NCBI GenBank assembly: GCA_902702965.1
Contig: CACRXP010000038.1
Span: 1,827,516-1,891,515 of the forward strand
Direction of reading: 5' to 3'
Source of the DNA: Spirometra erinaceieuropaei
Lineage: Eukaryota; Platyhelminthes; Cestoda; Diphyllobothriidea; Diphyllobothriidae
DNA length: 64,000 bases
Part shown: piece after piece, positions 1-9,345 of the stretch
How the letters are laid out: each line of letters starts with the position of its first letter
Numbering within the stretch: position 1 is the first letter of the stretch
Translations under genes and position numbers: made by a program
The notes under the pieces: generated by a model
What the model was told of the DNA's origin: nothing
The model's input: the letters and a program-made list of their open reading frames with translations, nothing else
Database searches by the model: none

Positions 1-238
1 AAGTCTTGAAAGGAAACTGTCATTGTTGTGGAAAACCTACGTAAGTTGAAGAGGTTCAGAAGTAAGCACGAAGAAATACAAGGAGTTGGTTCTCTTGGAT
101 GCCCCCACGCATAAGCAGGAGGAGGGTTCCGCTCGGAGGTCCCTGTGTCGGAAGACAAATAGGAAACTCGTGGTACGTTATATTCTTAGGCCCTATGGCG
201 ACTAAGTGAAGAAGAAGAAGAGTCGAGCATCGGAGCAC
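1..238. other. Unassigned leading sequence
   Basis: I see no coding, RNA or repeat signature here. The short reading frames have no recognisable motif. Confidence 0.4.
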
Positions 239-640
239 TTCGTTTATTGTCCTGAGCTTTCAGACTCGTGCAGGAGTCCATCATCAGAGGTAATAGCAGC
301 AGAACAAGCGACAGTTATAAGGCATGTAGGCCAATTATCGACCGACGGCGCAAGGCTGAAGATGACTACGCAGGGCTCTGTACGCCGGCGCCAGATCGAT
401 AAATCGATTGACCGAGTTCTCATCCGAGGCCCGGGCTTCGAACAATTCTCGGCCTGTTTTGTTTCCGGAGTAGGCGACCATTTTGGTGGCTGCGAAGGTA
501 AACTGTTCCAGTCAGACAAACTAACTACGGAACCCGTTTTCCAGTGATGGTGGTAGTGCTCGATGATTATGTGACTCGAGTTCAAACCCTCAGACGTTGG
601 GGCATCGCTATATGATGACGTCAAATAAACCAGAAACGGC
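239..640 (-). mobile_element. Penelope-like element 3' tail remnant with hammerhead-like motif
   Basis: Read on the minus strand, 287-258 carries CTGATGA, then GGACTC (279-274), a 6-base loop, GAGTCT (267-262) and GAAA. The two hexamers pair with one G-U. The same arrangement sits at the end of PLE copies at 1.5, 16.6, 32.3 and 60.0 kb. It is followed by an AATAAA-containing stretch, as in those copies. The part at 290-640 has a long open minus frame with no recognised domain and may be element-derived. Assignment rests on the tail motif only. Confidence 0.4.
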
Positions 641-1055
641 AATTCTGCTCTCTAGATCCTTGTCAGTCAAACATCCCCCTAAATCAAACATTTTTGCCTA
701 TGCATGGCTCCCCTAATTACAGAGAGGCCAGCTCGTGGATGTATGGTAGAACGTTTGGCTTAACATCCAATAAAAAAGCCGGGATTCGGAGGCCAGGTTC
801 TCTAGGCCTTAAGCTGACGAATGGTCAACTGACGATGACTAGCAAACCAGAAGTAGTCATCTCGATCTTCTCCCTTTCTTTTTGATAATCCTACCCTTCG
901 CTGCGTCTAGTTGTGCGGTCTTGGGTGCACACGGAGGCAGATAGCAGCTCGGTCGGCTGAACACATCCCAAGGATTTTCGAAAACAGACAACAGGGCTCG
1001 GAGAAGTGGAGTAGCATGACATCGGAGAGACCGAAAGACTGCTCCGAACGCGACA
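641..1055. other. Unassigned
   Basis: No recognisable gene or repeat was found between the tail remnant and the next PLE fragment. Confidence 0.4.
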
Positions 1056-1600
1056 GCGGTGCGGGGAAATGACGCCAACTCGCGAGTCACGGTCCATTCG
1101 ACGAGACCCGGCCGCACATTCGAGTTCGATAATGCCCGAATTCTCGCGAGAGGTAATAATTGCGTGGGCCGCGAGGTGCTTGAGTCATGGTTCACGGGAC
1201 CTCAGTCTATCAACAAGTGCAACGACATCACTTCTCCATATTCGGTGCTGAGCCAAAATGATTAACCACTCGGGGAGCGCGCAGCCCGGTGAGCCAGGTG
1301 GCCGAGCAATCATCACTCCAACATCCAACACGGGTGATGAGATTTCAGCAATTAACAACTTGCATGTTGGCCATCAGACAATTAGCGCACCAGCGGGCAA
1401 CTATCCTCGATGAAGGGGAGAACCGTCGGTTACCATAGGTATGCAGTAGCATAGTGAGCGCATGGTGTAAATACTGCAACCCCTTGTGTATGAATTACCG
1501 GTGTCTGGTGCTGTCTGTGATGATGGGCTCGAGAGTGAATCCGAAACGTTAGGCGAATAAAACTTTTGTCTCCGTGATTGCATCTACTTCGCACCAACTA
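1056..1600 (+). mobile_element. Penelope-like element, C-terminal GIY-YIG region plus 3' tail
   Basis: The frame from 1059 to about 1265 encodes the end of a Penelope-like endonuclease domain. Visible motifs are 'RTFEFDNARILARG', 'GREVLESWF' and 'SINKCNDITSPYSVL', which parallel the other PLE copies here at 38.2 and 59.6 kb. After a stop and frame change, 1265-1415 still encodes a decayed C-terminus ('GRAIITPTSNTG', also at 16.4 kb and 59.5 kb). The 3' tail at 1480-1600 contains the hammerhead-like motif: hairpin CGGTGTC/GGTGCTG, then TGTGATGA (one core base changed), a stem and CGAAAC. The copy lacks the reverse transcriptase and is 5'-truncated, so it is dead. Confidence 0.75.
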
Positions 1601-1679
1601 CTCCATGGAAATCGCATTTTGACTTGTATTGGCAGTAGCAAGACACTGGTCACATCAACTTTCGGACCCTGTCTGAAGA

Positions 1680-1745
1680 GGTAATTTGTGAGGGATTTAC
1701 TCCAAGTTCGTGCATTAATTCTCTCGGAAATTAAACAAGGCAAAC
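1680..1745 (+). repeat. Repeat Z fragment
   Basis: About 65 bases ending in CGGAAATTAAACAAGGCAA closely match 57900-57965, where they lie beside repeat Z copies. Function unknown. Confidence 0.5.
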
Positions 1746-1749
1746 TGGT

Positions 1750-2235
1750 CATACTGCCCATCTAAGGCTGGCAATTGCCATCTTTTTTCGCACGTGAACG
1801 ACTAATAGCGCAAGCGCAGTCGGGGTAGCATCAGTACGAGTGGAGAAACCGGCGCCGGGCAGAGAGTCGAGTTGCACGGTTAACTCCACGCAGCCTGGGC
1901 TACTAAAGGGGTGCTAGTTTTCCCTTTTCATCACCTCTTAAGCCAGATCTGTTCGCACGTCTGGCTAATATTTCTGGTTGTTTGCTCCTGGCTGGTTCTG
2001 CAAAGGCCATCTGCAATTGATTGAGTTGTCATGACGTTCGGTGACGCCATGATGTTTCACTTCCTCTTCAAGTTTTGGTCCTGTTCAGGTTCTCCAAGGA
2101 AAGTAATGTTTTAAATTATTCTTCACACATCCAACAGATTGTTGGACCAACACCGAATATTCGTTGCTAGCGCATTAGCAAGCATCGGCAGGAGGTTAGC
2201 CTCATAGGTATCACTTTCGATAACATTCGACAGTT
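1750..2235. other. Unassigned
   Basis: No supported feature seen. Confidence 0.4.
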
Positions 2236-2239
2236 CGGC

Positions 2240-2435
2240 CCCTGCTAACGATTATGTCCGCCGTGGGGCCCACAGCACGGTGGATGGAGGGACGGCGACC
2301 TGCACATAGCGTTAATTTTACAGTAATAGCGAACTTGCGCAGCGTCTATCGCACTCGCTCCTGCCTCACCCACCTGAGTCCCGTGCCAAAAAAGCCAAGA
2401 AGACCGGAGCTGGGATCAGACGTGGCGGCTGACGA
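2240..2435 (-). repeat. Repeat X, partial copy
   Basis: The stretch matches, on the opposite strand, the 3' two thirds of repeat X (full copies 26690-27120 and 28735-29160). Shared parts include 'acttgcgcagcgtctatcgc' and the pyrimidine-rich block before 'aagaagaccggag'. The copy is diverged. A long plus frame crossing it (2254-2796) is fortuitous. Confidence 0.6.
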
Positions 2436-2479
2436 AGTTAAACAACCACTCTGCGCGTGCCAAACACACGCGCCTGTTC

Positions 2480-2660
2480 CACGCACGGTGAACCGGGTTT
2501 CCACAGAAACAAGGGCGGCTCGGATCCAAGCAGAGTGGAGCTGCCACAGAGGTCCGTATTTGGAAGGAGCCATTGGCAGTATTCCAGGCCACTGCTGTTT
2601 GCGCACCCTGATAGTTGTTCAGGTTGTTTATGGTGAGGAATACGCGCTGAGTGCCGTGGG
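2480..2660 (-). repeat. Repeat Y, partial copy
   Basis: Contains 'gggcggctcggatccaagca' and ends in 'gttgtttatggtgaggaat', both shared with 29500-29648, 30770-31060 and, inverted, 57285-57560. It directly follows an X copy, an arrangement also seen at 29.4 kb. Confidence 0.6.
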
Positions 2661-2664
2661 GTCG

Positions 2665-3150
2665 CAGTCCCTAGATTGGACTTCATTCTCTCTTCCAGAA
2701 ACCAATCCGCTACTTGAGTCGAACAGCCATTTGGCGCGGGACCCCCCGCCACACCCATCATGTGAGGCGTCTATCATGGATGCACAGTCCGGGTAACTTG
2801 TTACATGCTCTACTGTGGCTGTCGTGCTGGCCCAACACGTCTCTGGCGTGGACCGTGGAATCCACAAATTCCCCCATGGCTAATCTTATTAAGGGGCTTT
2901 TCATATGATTGCACATGTGTGTAGTCCTACCGAAATGGAGACGTCCCACCTCCCCCTAAAATGAGTTTCTGTTAAAATAAATCGACCACCTCCCGCTGCG
3001 ATAAAATCGGCAAGGATCAGTTACGCCGTCCGGCTCTAAAGTGAAAGCGCAGTGTGGAAACTGAAAGTAAAGTAAGTCGAAGGAGGATGCTGAAATAATT
3101 TAGTGGGAAAGTAGTCGAAACAGAAATGGAAAAGGGCAACCTGATGTCTC
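2665..3150. other. Unassigned
   Basis: No supported feature seen. Confidence 0.4.
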
Positions 3151-3154
3151 GGTT

Positions 3155-3425
3155 TAGAGTTAAGGTTGACTTTAGGGTTTGGATTAGTGTCAGGCTCAAA
3201 AGTGACTTTAGAGTTAAGACGAGGGTTCGGTCTACGGTTAGGGCCAAGGTTTCGATTGCGGTTTAGGTTTACGTTCAATGCTAAGGTTGGAGTTAGGGTT
3301 GGGTTGCAGTTAGGGTTAGGGTTACGGTTAGGGCTAAGGTTAGGCATAGGGCTAGTGTTTGTTTTAAGGTTTAGGTTTACTCCTGAGGTTACGGTTAGGA
3401 TTAACGTTGGGTTTGGGATATTGCC
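3155..3425 (+). repeat. Degenerate interstitial TTAGGG-like array
   Basis: About 270 bases are built from imperfect 6-mer units of the GTTAGG/GGTTAG type, such as GTTAGGGTTAGGGTTACGG around 3310-3330, with drifting variants (GGTTTA, GGTTAC, GGCTAA). This is the animal telomere unit in decayed form. It creates artificial open frames in several registers because no unit contains a stop in those registers. Nothing suggests a chromosome end. Confidence 0.8.
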
Positions 3426-4240
3426 GTCCCGCGTGTTCTGTCAGCCAGGTTTTTTTCTGAGATCCTAGGCTTCCTTCATTCTCGCAGCAGAATCGCCATA
3501 CGTCAGGTTGCTCTTTTCCGTTTTAGTGATACGATTCATCCTTCTGGCAGCACAGGTGTAAGTCTGCAATTGTAGACAACTCGAGATTCCCAAATTCAAG
3601 ATTCAGAGAGACCAGAGTCGACTGGACGAATGTTATTGTGTCGAGGGAGCGTGCAATCGGCCCAGCAGGCAATTGCAATAATTGTCATTACCATCCGAGT
3701 GCAAGGTATTCAGTTGGTATCCCCGACGTGAAGTACACGTTGGTGCGCCTAGGCTTCACCCATATGCAACCAATCAGTGAAGGGTGCAGCCTCTATTGGC
3801 ATCAGGCACTCGCTACGCCAGTGCCGAGTCCTGCACGGCGAGAGCAATCGACTGATACGGCGGGGGCGTTAAGTGGACCGAAGTCAGACTGAGTAAGCAA
3901 CTGCGCTGACGATCGAGGCGGCAGACTGTCAGACAGGTATTGGCTAAAAGCCCAGGCACGTGTTTCATCGATTTTCTGCCGCCACGTGGGGATAGATCAG
4001 TCTCGTCCCCTACGGAAGAGGATTTTCAACGACATTTATTGCCTTAGAAATGAAGTACAAGACCAGCATGTCTACACTGAAGACTCGGCCTAACTATATC
4101 GGGAGTGCATGATACTCCGAGGAGACATTCTAAGGGGATCAGCAGTTTGAGTGGTTGCTGTGATAACCTGGATGTCACCAGGGTACTCTGACAAGAACCG
4201 AAATCGATGCCGCAGAGACGTCAACTGATCTCCGATCAAT
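3426..4240. other. Unassigned
   Basis: No coding or repeat signature recognised. A plus frame at 3638-3892 has no known motif. Confidence 0.4.
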
Positions 4241-4246
4241 ATATCC

Positions 4247-4395
4247 CTTCTTTTTCTTCTTCTTCTTCTTCTTCTTCTTCTTCTTCTTCTTCTTCTTCTT
4301 CTGCTTCTGCTTCTTCTTCTTCTTCTTCTTCTTCTTCTTCTTCTTCTTCTTCTTCTTCTTCTTCTTCTTCTTCTTCTTCTTCTTCTTCTTCTTCT
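4247..4395 (+). repeat. (TTC)n microsatellite
   Basis: About 50 TTC/TCT units with two or three CTG/GCT interruptions near 4300. It opens poly-Ser, poly-Arg and poly-Lys frames that are not genes. It marks the left end of the first unit of the 1.76 kb tandem duplication. Confidence 0.95.
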
Positions 4396-5159
4396 CGCCA
4401 ACGCATTTTCTGGCCGCAGAGGTGATTTTCTGGTCACTTGCGCACCTGCTGAAAAAGAAACAGTTGGAATAAGCCCCGCATTTACGAAACCCCAACAGGA
4501 TGATTCGGGCCCCTGCTGTCGAGCAGCATGTGGAAGGAATAAGAGAACGTCTCCTGCCAGCTAAAGCTGATCTTATGCTTTATCTATGTCGTTTTGGTAT
4601 ATAGTCAAGTCTTCGTGGGGGGTTTCGCTGGTGGCAAGACGAATGACTGAACAGAAGAGAACTTCTGTTTGAACACTCCGCTGTCTGCTTGCGTGACGTC
4701 GTTACTCTGTCATCAGTCTTGCGTGCCAACGGCCCTCACAAAGTCCTCTCACATGAAGAGACGACGTGGGGGTCTGTTTAACAAATGTAAGACACTCATC
4801 CTTAGTCAGGACTCTCCGGCTTCGTCTTTGTCCCTTTGGCCCAAGAAAGAGCTCCTTCTTTGGTTAGGGTTATGCGAACGTTCTCTTTAGGAACAGTTAG
4901 ATGATTTCGAGAAGATTTGAAACCCAGGGAGATGTAGAATACAACCACTAGCACTGCGCTCCGTGATTCGTCAAGCGCTTTGGATAAAGTGAATAAAAGA
5001 CCATTTTAAAAACGGACGAACAGTAATATTTATTCTCCGGAAACAATAAATTAGAAACGCTGTCCACAAGCGTTTTTTTCTCGGTGTTTTCGAAATTCAT
5101 GCGTACGAATAGTTCGACCGTCGTTGCTGGCTATGACCACCGTGTGTTTCACAACAAGG

Positions 5160-5345
5160 CAAAGCAGGGGATTTAGTTTACAGTGGATTTAGACTTGCGC
5201 AGCACCTACCGCGCTCTCTCCTCCTATCCAATCTGTGCCCGGTGTCAAGACAAAGTCAAGAAGATCGGAGACGAGGGAGGGCGCAGGCGGATGGCGCAGC
5301 TGAGCCCGCACCTTGGCGTTCCACTCCACACCCCCTGAGTATTAC
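5160..5345 (-). repeat. Repeat X inside unit A1
   Basis: Shares 'acttgcgcagcacctaccgc' and 'ccttggcgttccac' with other X copies. It was present before the tandem duplication, because A2 has it at the equivalent place. Confidence 0.75.
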
Positions 5346-5817
5346 TTACCTTGTGACCCCTCACTTTTTCTGCTTTGCTCAACAAACCTATGCTGATCTT
5401 AAAACAAGCCCTCCGAATGCCCTCTTCTGCTGCCGGTGTTTCTTATACCTTTTTAGTAAATATTATCATTAAAGGGCATTTTAAAACGGTCAGGCAGGTT
5501 GCTGGTCGAATTCTGGATGACGTTGCCCATCCCCTACATTCTGAACTCATATCTGCGAAGTCTTTACACCCCATGCGCCGTGGCTTTCGACATATCCCTT
5601 GCCGTATCAGCGTTCTGTGTTACCATCCCGGGCACATGTGAAGAGACTGAAATGCAGAAACTAAGAGTCAAGATGTCCCCGTAGTAGTTGTTCCTTTCTG
5701 TGTAAACCTTTCTGACTCTTAAGGAATTTCTTAACCTATATTTTGTCCACAGTGAATGCCCCCCCTTTCGCCCTTTACTGAAAATTCTGAATCTATTCTT
5801 TCAAAATAAAACGAACT

Positions 5818-5852
5818 CCTCTCTCTCTCTCTCTCCCTCTCTCTCTCTCTTA
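5818..5852 (+). repeat. (CT)n microsatellite
   Basis: Imperfect CT run at the equivalent position in units A1, A2 (7815-7853) and A3 (8820-8845). Confidence 0.9.
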
Positions 5853-6929
5853 CTCAAGGTCTGTTTGTCGCAAATAAAATCTACCCATACCAACTTGCAC
5901 ACGGTTCAATCTTCTCCACTAAGCGGAGGTTCTGCTAGACTTGGATTATATCTCTAAATATTGCCTTCTTTACTTTGTATTCTCCCTGGGTCCCATCAAT
6001 TTTCCTCGTCGTCTTCTTCTTTTTCTTCTCATTTTCCTCGTACTTTTTTCTACTCATTATATTCTTCCTCTCAATTTATTCTTTTCGTTTTTTCTCTCCT
6101 TTTTGTTTCCTTATTCCTTTTATTGTTTTTCATCTTATTGACTTCTTCTTCTTCTCGCCAACGCATTTTCTGGCCTCAGAGGTGAATTTCTGGTCACCTG
6201 CGCACCTGCTGCAAAAGAAACGGCTGAAATAAGTCCCGCATTTACGGAACCCTTACAGGATGATGCGGCCCCCTGCTGTCGGGCAGCGTGTTGAAGGAAT
6301 AAGAGAACGTCTCCTGCCAGTTAAAGCTGATCTTATGCTTTGTTTATATCGCTTTGGTATATAGTCAAGTCGTTGTGGGGGGTTTCGCTGGTGGCAAGAC
6401 AAATGACTGAACAGAAGAGAACTTCTGTTTGAACACTCCGCTGTCTGCTTGCGTGACGTCGTTACTCTGTCATCAGTCCTGCGTGCCAACGGCCCTCGCA
6501 AAGTCCTCTCGCATGTAGAGACGACGTGCGGGTCTGTTTAAAAAATGTAAGACACTCATCCTTAGTCAGGACTCTCCGGCTTCGTCTTTGTCCCTTTGGC
6601 CTAAGAAAGAGCTCCTTCGTTGGCTACGGTTATGCAAAAGCTCTCTTTAGGAACAGTTAGATGATTTCGAGAAGATTGGGAACCCAGGAGATGTAGAATC
6701 CAACCACTAGCACTGCGCTCCGTGATTCGTCAAGCGCTTTGGATAAAGTGAAGAAAAGACCATTTTAAAAACGGACCGACAGTAATATTTATTTTCGGAT
6801 ACAATAACCTAGGAACATTGTTCATAAGCCCGCTATTTCAGTTTTTCTGGGTGTTTTCGAAATTTCTGGGGTACTGATAGTTCGACCGTCGTTGCTGACT
6901 ACGTTCACCGTGTGCTTCACAGCAAGGTG

Positions 6930-7115
6930 AAGCAGGTGATTTAGTTTACAGTGCATTTAGACTTGCGCAGCACCTACCGCACTCTATCCTCCTCCACCAT
7001 CTGGGCCCGGTGTCAAGACGAATTCAAGAAGATCGGGGACGGGGGGCGCAGTCGGATGGTGTATATGGGCCCGCACCTTGGCGTTCCACCCCACACCCCC
7101 CTGAGTACTACTGAC
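6930..7115 (-). repeat. Repeat X inside unit A2
   Basis: Counterpart of 5160-5345, at the same offset in the duplicated unit. Confidence 0.75.
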
Positions 7116-7560
7116 CGTGTGACCCGTCATTTTTTCTGCATTGCTCAACAAAGATATGTTAATCTTAAGGCAAGCCCTCCGAATGTTCTCTTCTGCTGCC
7201 GGTGTTTCTTATGTCTTTTTAGTCAATATTATCATTCAAGGACATTTAAAACGGTCAGGCAGTTTGCTGGTCGAATTCTGGATGACGGTCCCCATCCTTG
7301 CGAAGTCTTCCCGCCCCATGTGCCGTGGCTTTAGACTTATCTCTTGTCGTACACCAGTATATCAACATTCTGAGTTGCCATTTCTGACGCGATATCTTAC
7401 GTGTGAAGAGACAGAAATACTGAAGCCAGGACTCGAACTGTCCTCTTAGTCGGCGTTCCTTTTTGTGTAAAAATTCTTGACTCATGAGTACTTTATTTGA
7501 TTCATTTTCTGTCCACTGTGGATGGAGCCTATTTTCTGACGAAAATCTTGAATTTATTAT

Positions 7561-7786
7561 GGTCGGATGCGGTTATGTAGCCCCACCTGAAGTAAACAAA
7601 TCCCAGCCACTTGTGATTCGGGACCGGTGGTAATAGGCGACGAGGTCAAGTATTTGTACGCAAAATAAAAGCTATTGGGAATGCGCAGTTGTGAATTAAA
7701 TGGTTGAGAATTAGTTGCGCTAACTCCTAACCCCAACCCCAACAGTATTGTGTCCATCAGGTGGGGCTACCAAGCCACCTCTTACC
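7561..7786. mobile_element. 226-bp MITE, hAT-like, with terminal inverted repeats and 8-bp target duplication
   Basis: The insertion interrupts unit A2 where A1 is continuous. It is flanked by TTTATTAT at 7553-7560 and 7787-7794. Ends are imperfect inverted repeats of about 30 bases: GGTCGGAT...GTAGCCCCACCTGAAG at the left, and its complement GGTAAGAG...GTAGCCCCACCTGATG at the right. The 8-bp duplication suggests hAT-type transposition. The interior contains CCTAACCCC-type telomere-like units. A related copy is at 37278-37491. Confidence 0.8.
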
Positions 7787-7817
7787 TTTATTATTCCAAA
7801 ATAAATCGAATTCGCCT

Positions 7818-7858
<41 letters not shown>

Positions 7859-8030
7859 CCGAATTGCGGACTATGTAGGGAACAATTCGCCACCGCTTCT
7901 CGAGCGTAGGCATAAAAGATGCCAGAACACAGTCCCATCACTGCGTGATGCTTCCTCCGTCTTCTGGTTAGGCACTGAGGCGGCACTGAGACCCCGTCTG
8001 TGAAATCCGAGCTCAAGCTTATTAGCTCAA

Positions 8031-8092
8031 AGTAAATTAGCCTCTCAGCGCCCTCCTCTCTCTCACCCCCTCCCCTCCATTGCTAATTTACT
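8031..8092. other. Perfect 11-bp inverted repeat
   Basis: AGTAAATTAGC (8031-8041) and GCTAATTTACT (8082-8092) flank a 40-base pyrimidine-rich loop. GAGCTC lies just outside on both sides. Role unknown. Confidence 0.6.
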
Positions 8093-8221
8093 GTTGATGA
8101 GCTCGAATTTATGCAAATAATCAGGTCTGCTATCGGCCAAAAGTTACGTTCCGCCGAAACTCCCTCCCGCTCTCCCTTCCCTCCCGTCCGGATTGACGCG
8201 AACGAAATATCGTGTGAACTT

Positions 8222-8239
8222 GGGGGGGGGGGGTGGGGG
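8222..8239 (+). repeat. G-run
   Basis: Twelve G, one T, then five G. Similar homopolymer runs occur near 10085, 10605, 13960 (C), 28870, 42225 (C), 56050, 58870 (C) and 62485. Confidence 0.9.
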
Positions 8240-8604
8240 AACAAGACCTCGCATGTTGTAGCATCGCGTATTGCAGCAGTGATTTAAGAGTATCAAGCGT
8301 GAGAGACATGTGGTCTGACATCCCCATCGATTGGACGGCCAAGCCATGAGGGCTGGAATGCGACAGTGAGCGGCCGTGCATCCACTCAGTTCTCCTGAAT
8401 TTCCCTCCTTCACAGGGCTCAGCCGCCTTTTTCCTTGCTTGCGTCACAGAGTAGGTCAGAATTTATCGCGTCCAATATCTCCTGTTTAAATCGCAAAACA
8501 AATTACCGCCTGCTTGGGTCGGCGACTGCTTAACTGGTAGGAACGGTACAAGTCACACAAAGGCAGGTACGATCAGAAAAAATCACCCCTTCGACAATCA
8601 CTCC

Positions 8605-8950
8605 CTCCCTTGCCGCATCAGCGTTCTGTGTTACCATTGCGGGCATATGTGAAAAGACTGGAATACAGAAACTAGGACTCGAAATTTCCCCGTAGCAGTT
8701 GCCCCTTTTTGTGTAAACCTTTCTAATTCTTGAGTAATTTGTCAACCTATATTATGTCCACAGATAATGCCCCCCTTTTGCTGAAATTTCTGAACCTATT
8801 CTTCGAAAATAAAGCGAATTTCTCTCACTCTCTCTTTCTCTCCCTAGGCCTTTTTGCCGAAAATAAAATCTACCCATATCGACTTGTACACGGCTTTGAT
8901 TACATCTCTACGTACTGCCTTTTTAATTTGTATTCTCCATGGTTACCATA
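8605..8950 (+). repeat. Partial third copy of the duplicated unit (A3)
   Basis: Matches A1 5595-5990 throughout: 'gcatcagcgttctgtgttac', the 'gtgtaaacctttct' stretch, the CT tract and 'aaaataaaatctacccata'. The left two thirds of the unit are absent. Confidence 0.75.
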
Positions 8951-9184
8951 ATCTTTCAACTCTACCAGCCGGGCTTCTGCTCAGGACGCACCATTGCAAG
9001 CACTCATAAGGATACTTCTTCTTTGGGTAGCATAGGTGTGTACCCAGTGAACTCAGGGTGCATCGCTGCACAAAAGAACCGGTGATGCACACCCTGCGTC
9101 TGCCCGCCAGCTCGGCTGTCACGGACCAAACCGTGATGCCACTCCGAGTAAAATGTGAAAATGTGACTTTAGGACAAAGTGATA

Positions 9185-9345
9185 CCATACTAACAGCACA
9201 GGTACTAGCCAAAAGCGCATACACGCGTGTTTCGCCGGCACTCTGCCGCTGCCTGGCGCACCTGCGAGAGGTTCGGCTCGCCAGTGGGTCTCCCCCCGGC
9301 ATTCCCTGTCTGCTTTCTGGTAGATACCCCAATCTAGGCATTGTC
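9185..9345 (-). repeat. Repeat Z copy
   Basis: Reverse complement of the Z units at 57640-57790 and 58040-58190. Shared parts include 'acacgcgtgtttcgcc', 'ctgcctggcgcacctgcgag' and 'ccagtgggtctcccccc'. Confidence 0.65.

Larger units (their letters stand above)
4396..6155 (+). repeat. Tandem duplication unit A1
   Basis: Starts at CGCCAACGCATTTTCTGG next to a TTC tract and recurs 1760 bases later at 6156, also next to a TTC-rich tract. Similarity is high across 4396-5000 and moderate to about 5990. The unit contains an antisense X copy (5160-5345) and a CT microsatellite (5818-5852). No conserved reading frame is shared by A1 and A2, so it is probably non-coding. Confidence 0.85.
6156..7870 (+). 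repeat. Tandem duplication unit A2
   Basis: Second copy of the 1.76 kb unit. It aligns with A1 from CGCCAACGCATTTTCTGG to the CT tract. It differs by small indels, a 226-bp MITE insertion (7561-7786), and the pyrimidine tract to its left, which at 6000-6155 has decayed into mixed TTC/TTT. Confidence 0.85.

Noticed and set aside
2254..2796. 180-codon plus-strand frame
   Set aside because: It runs through partial copies of repeats X and Y; the translation is not conserved between copies.
3036..3468. Two regular frames of repeating short peptides
   Set aside because: Translation of the degenerate TTAGGG-like array, where stops are absent by composition.
4090..4495. Long poly-Ser, poly-Arg and poly-Lys frames
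   Set aside because: They are the six readings of the (TTC)n microsatellite, with no non-repeat domain attached.
7815..7853. CRISPR-like or satellite array at the CT tracts
   Set aside because: Simple dinucleotide microsatellite without repeat-spacer structure.
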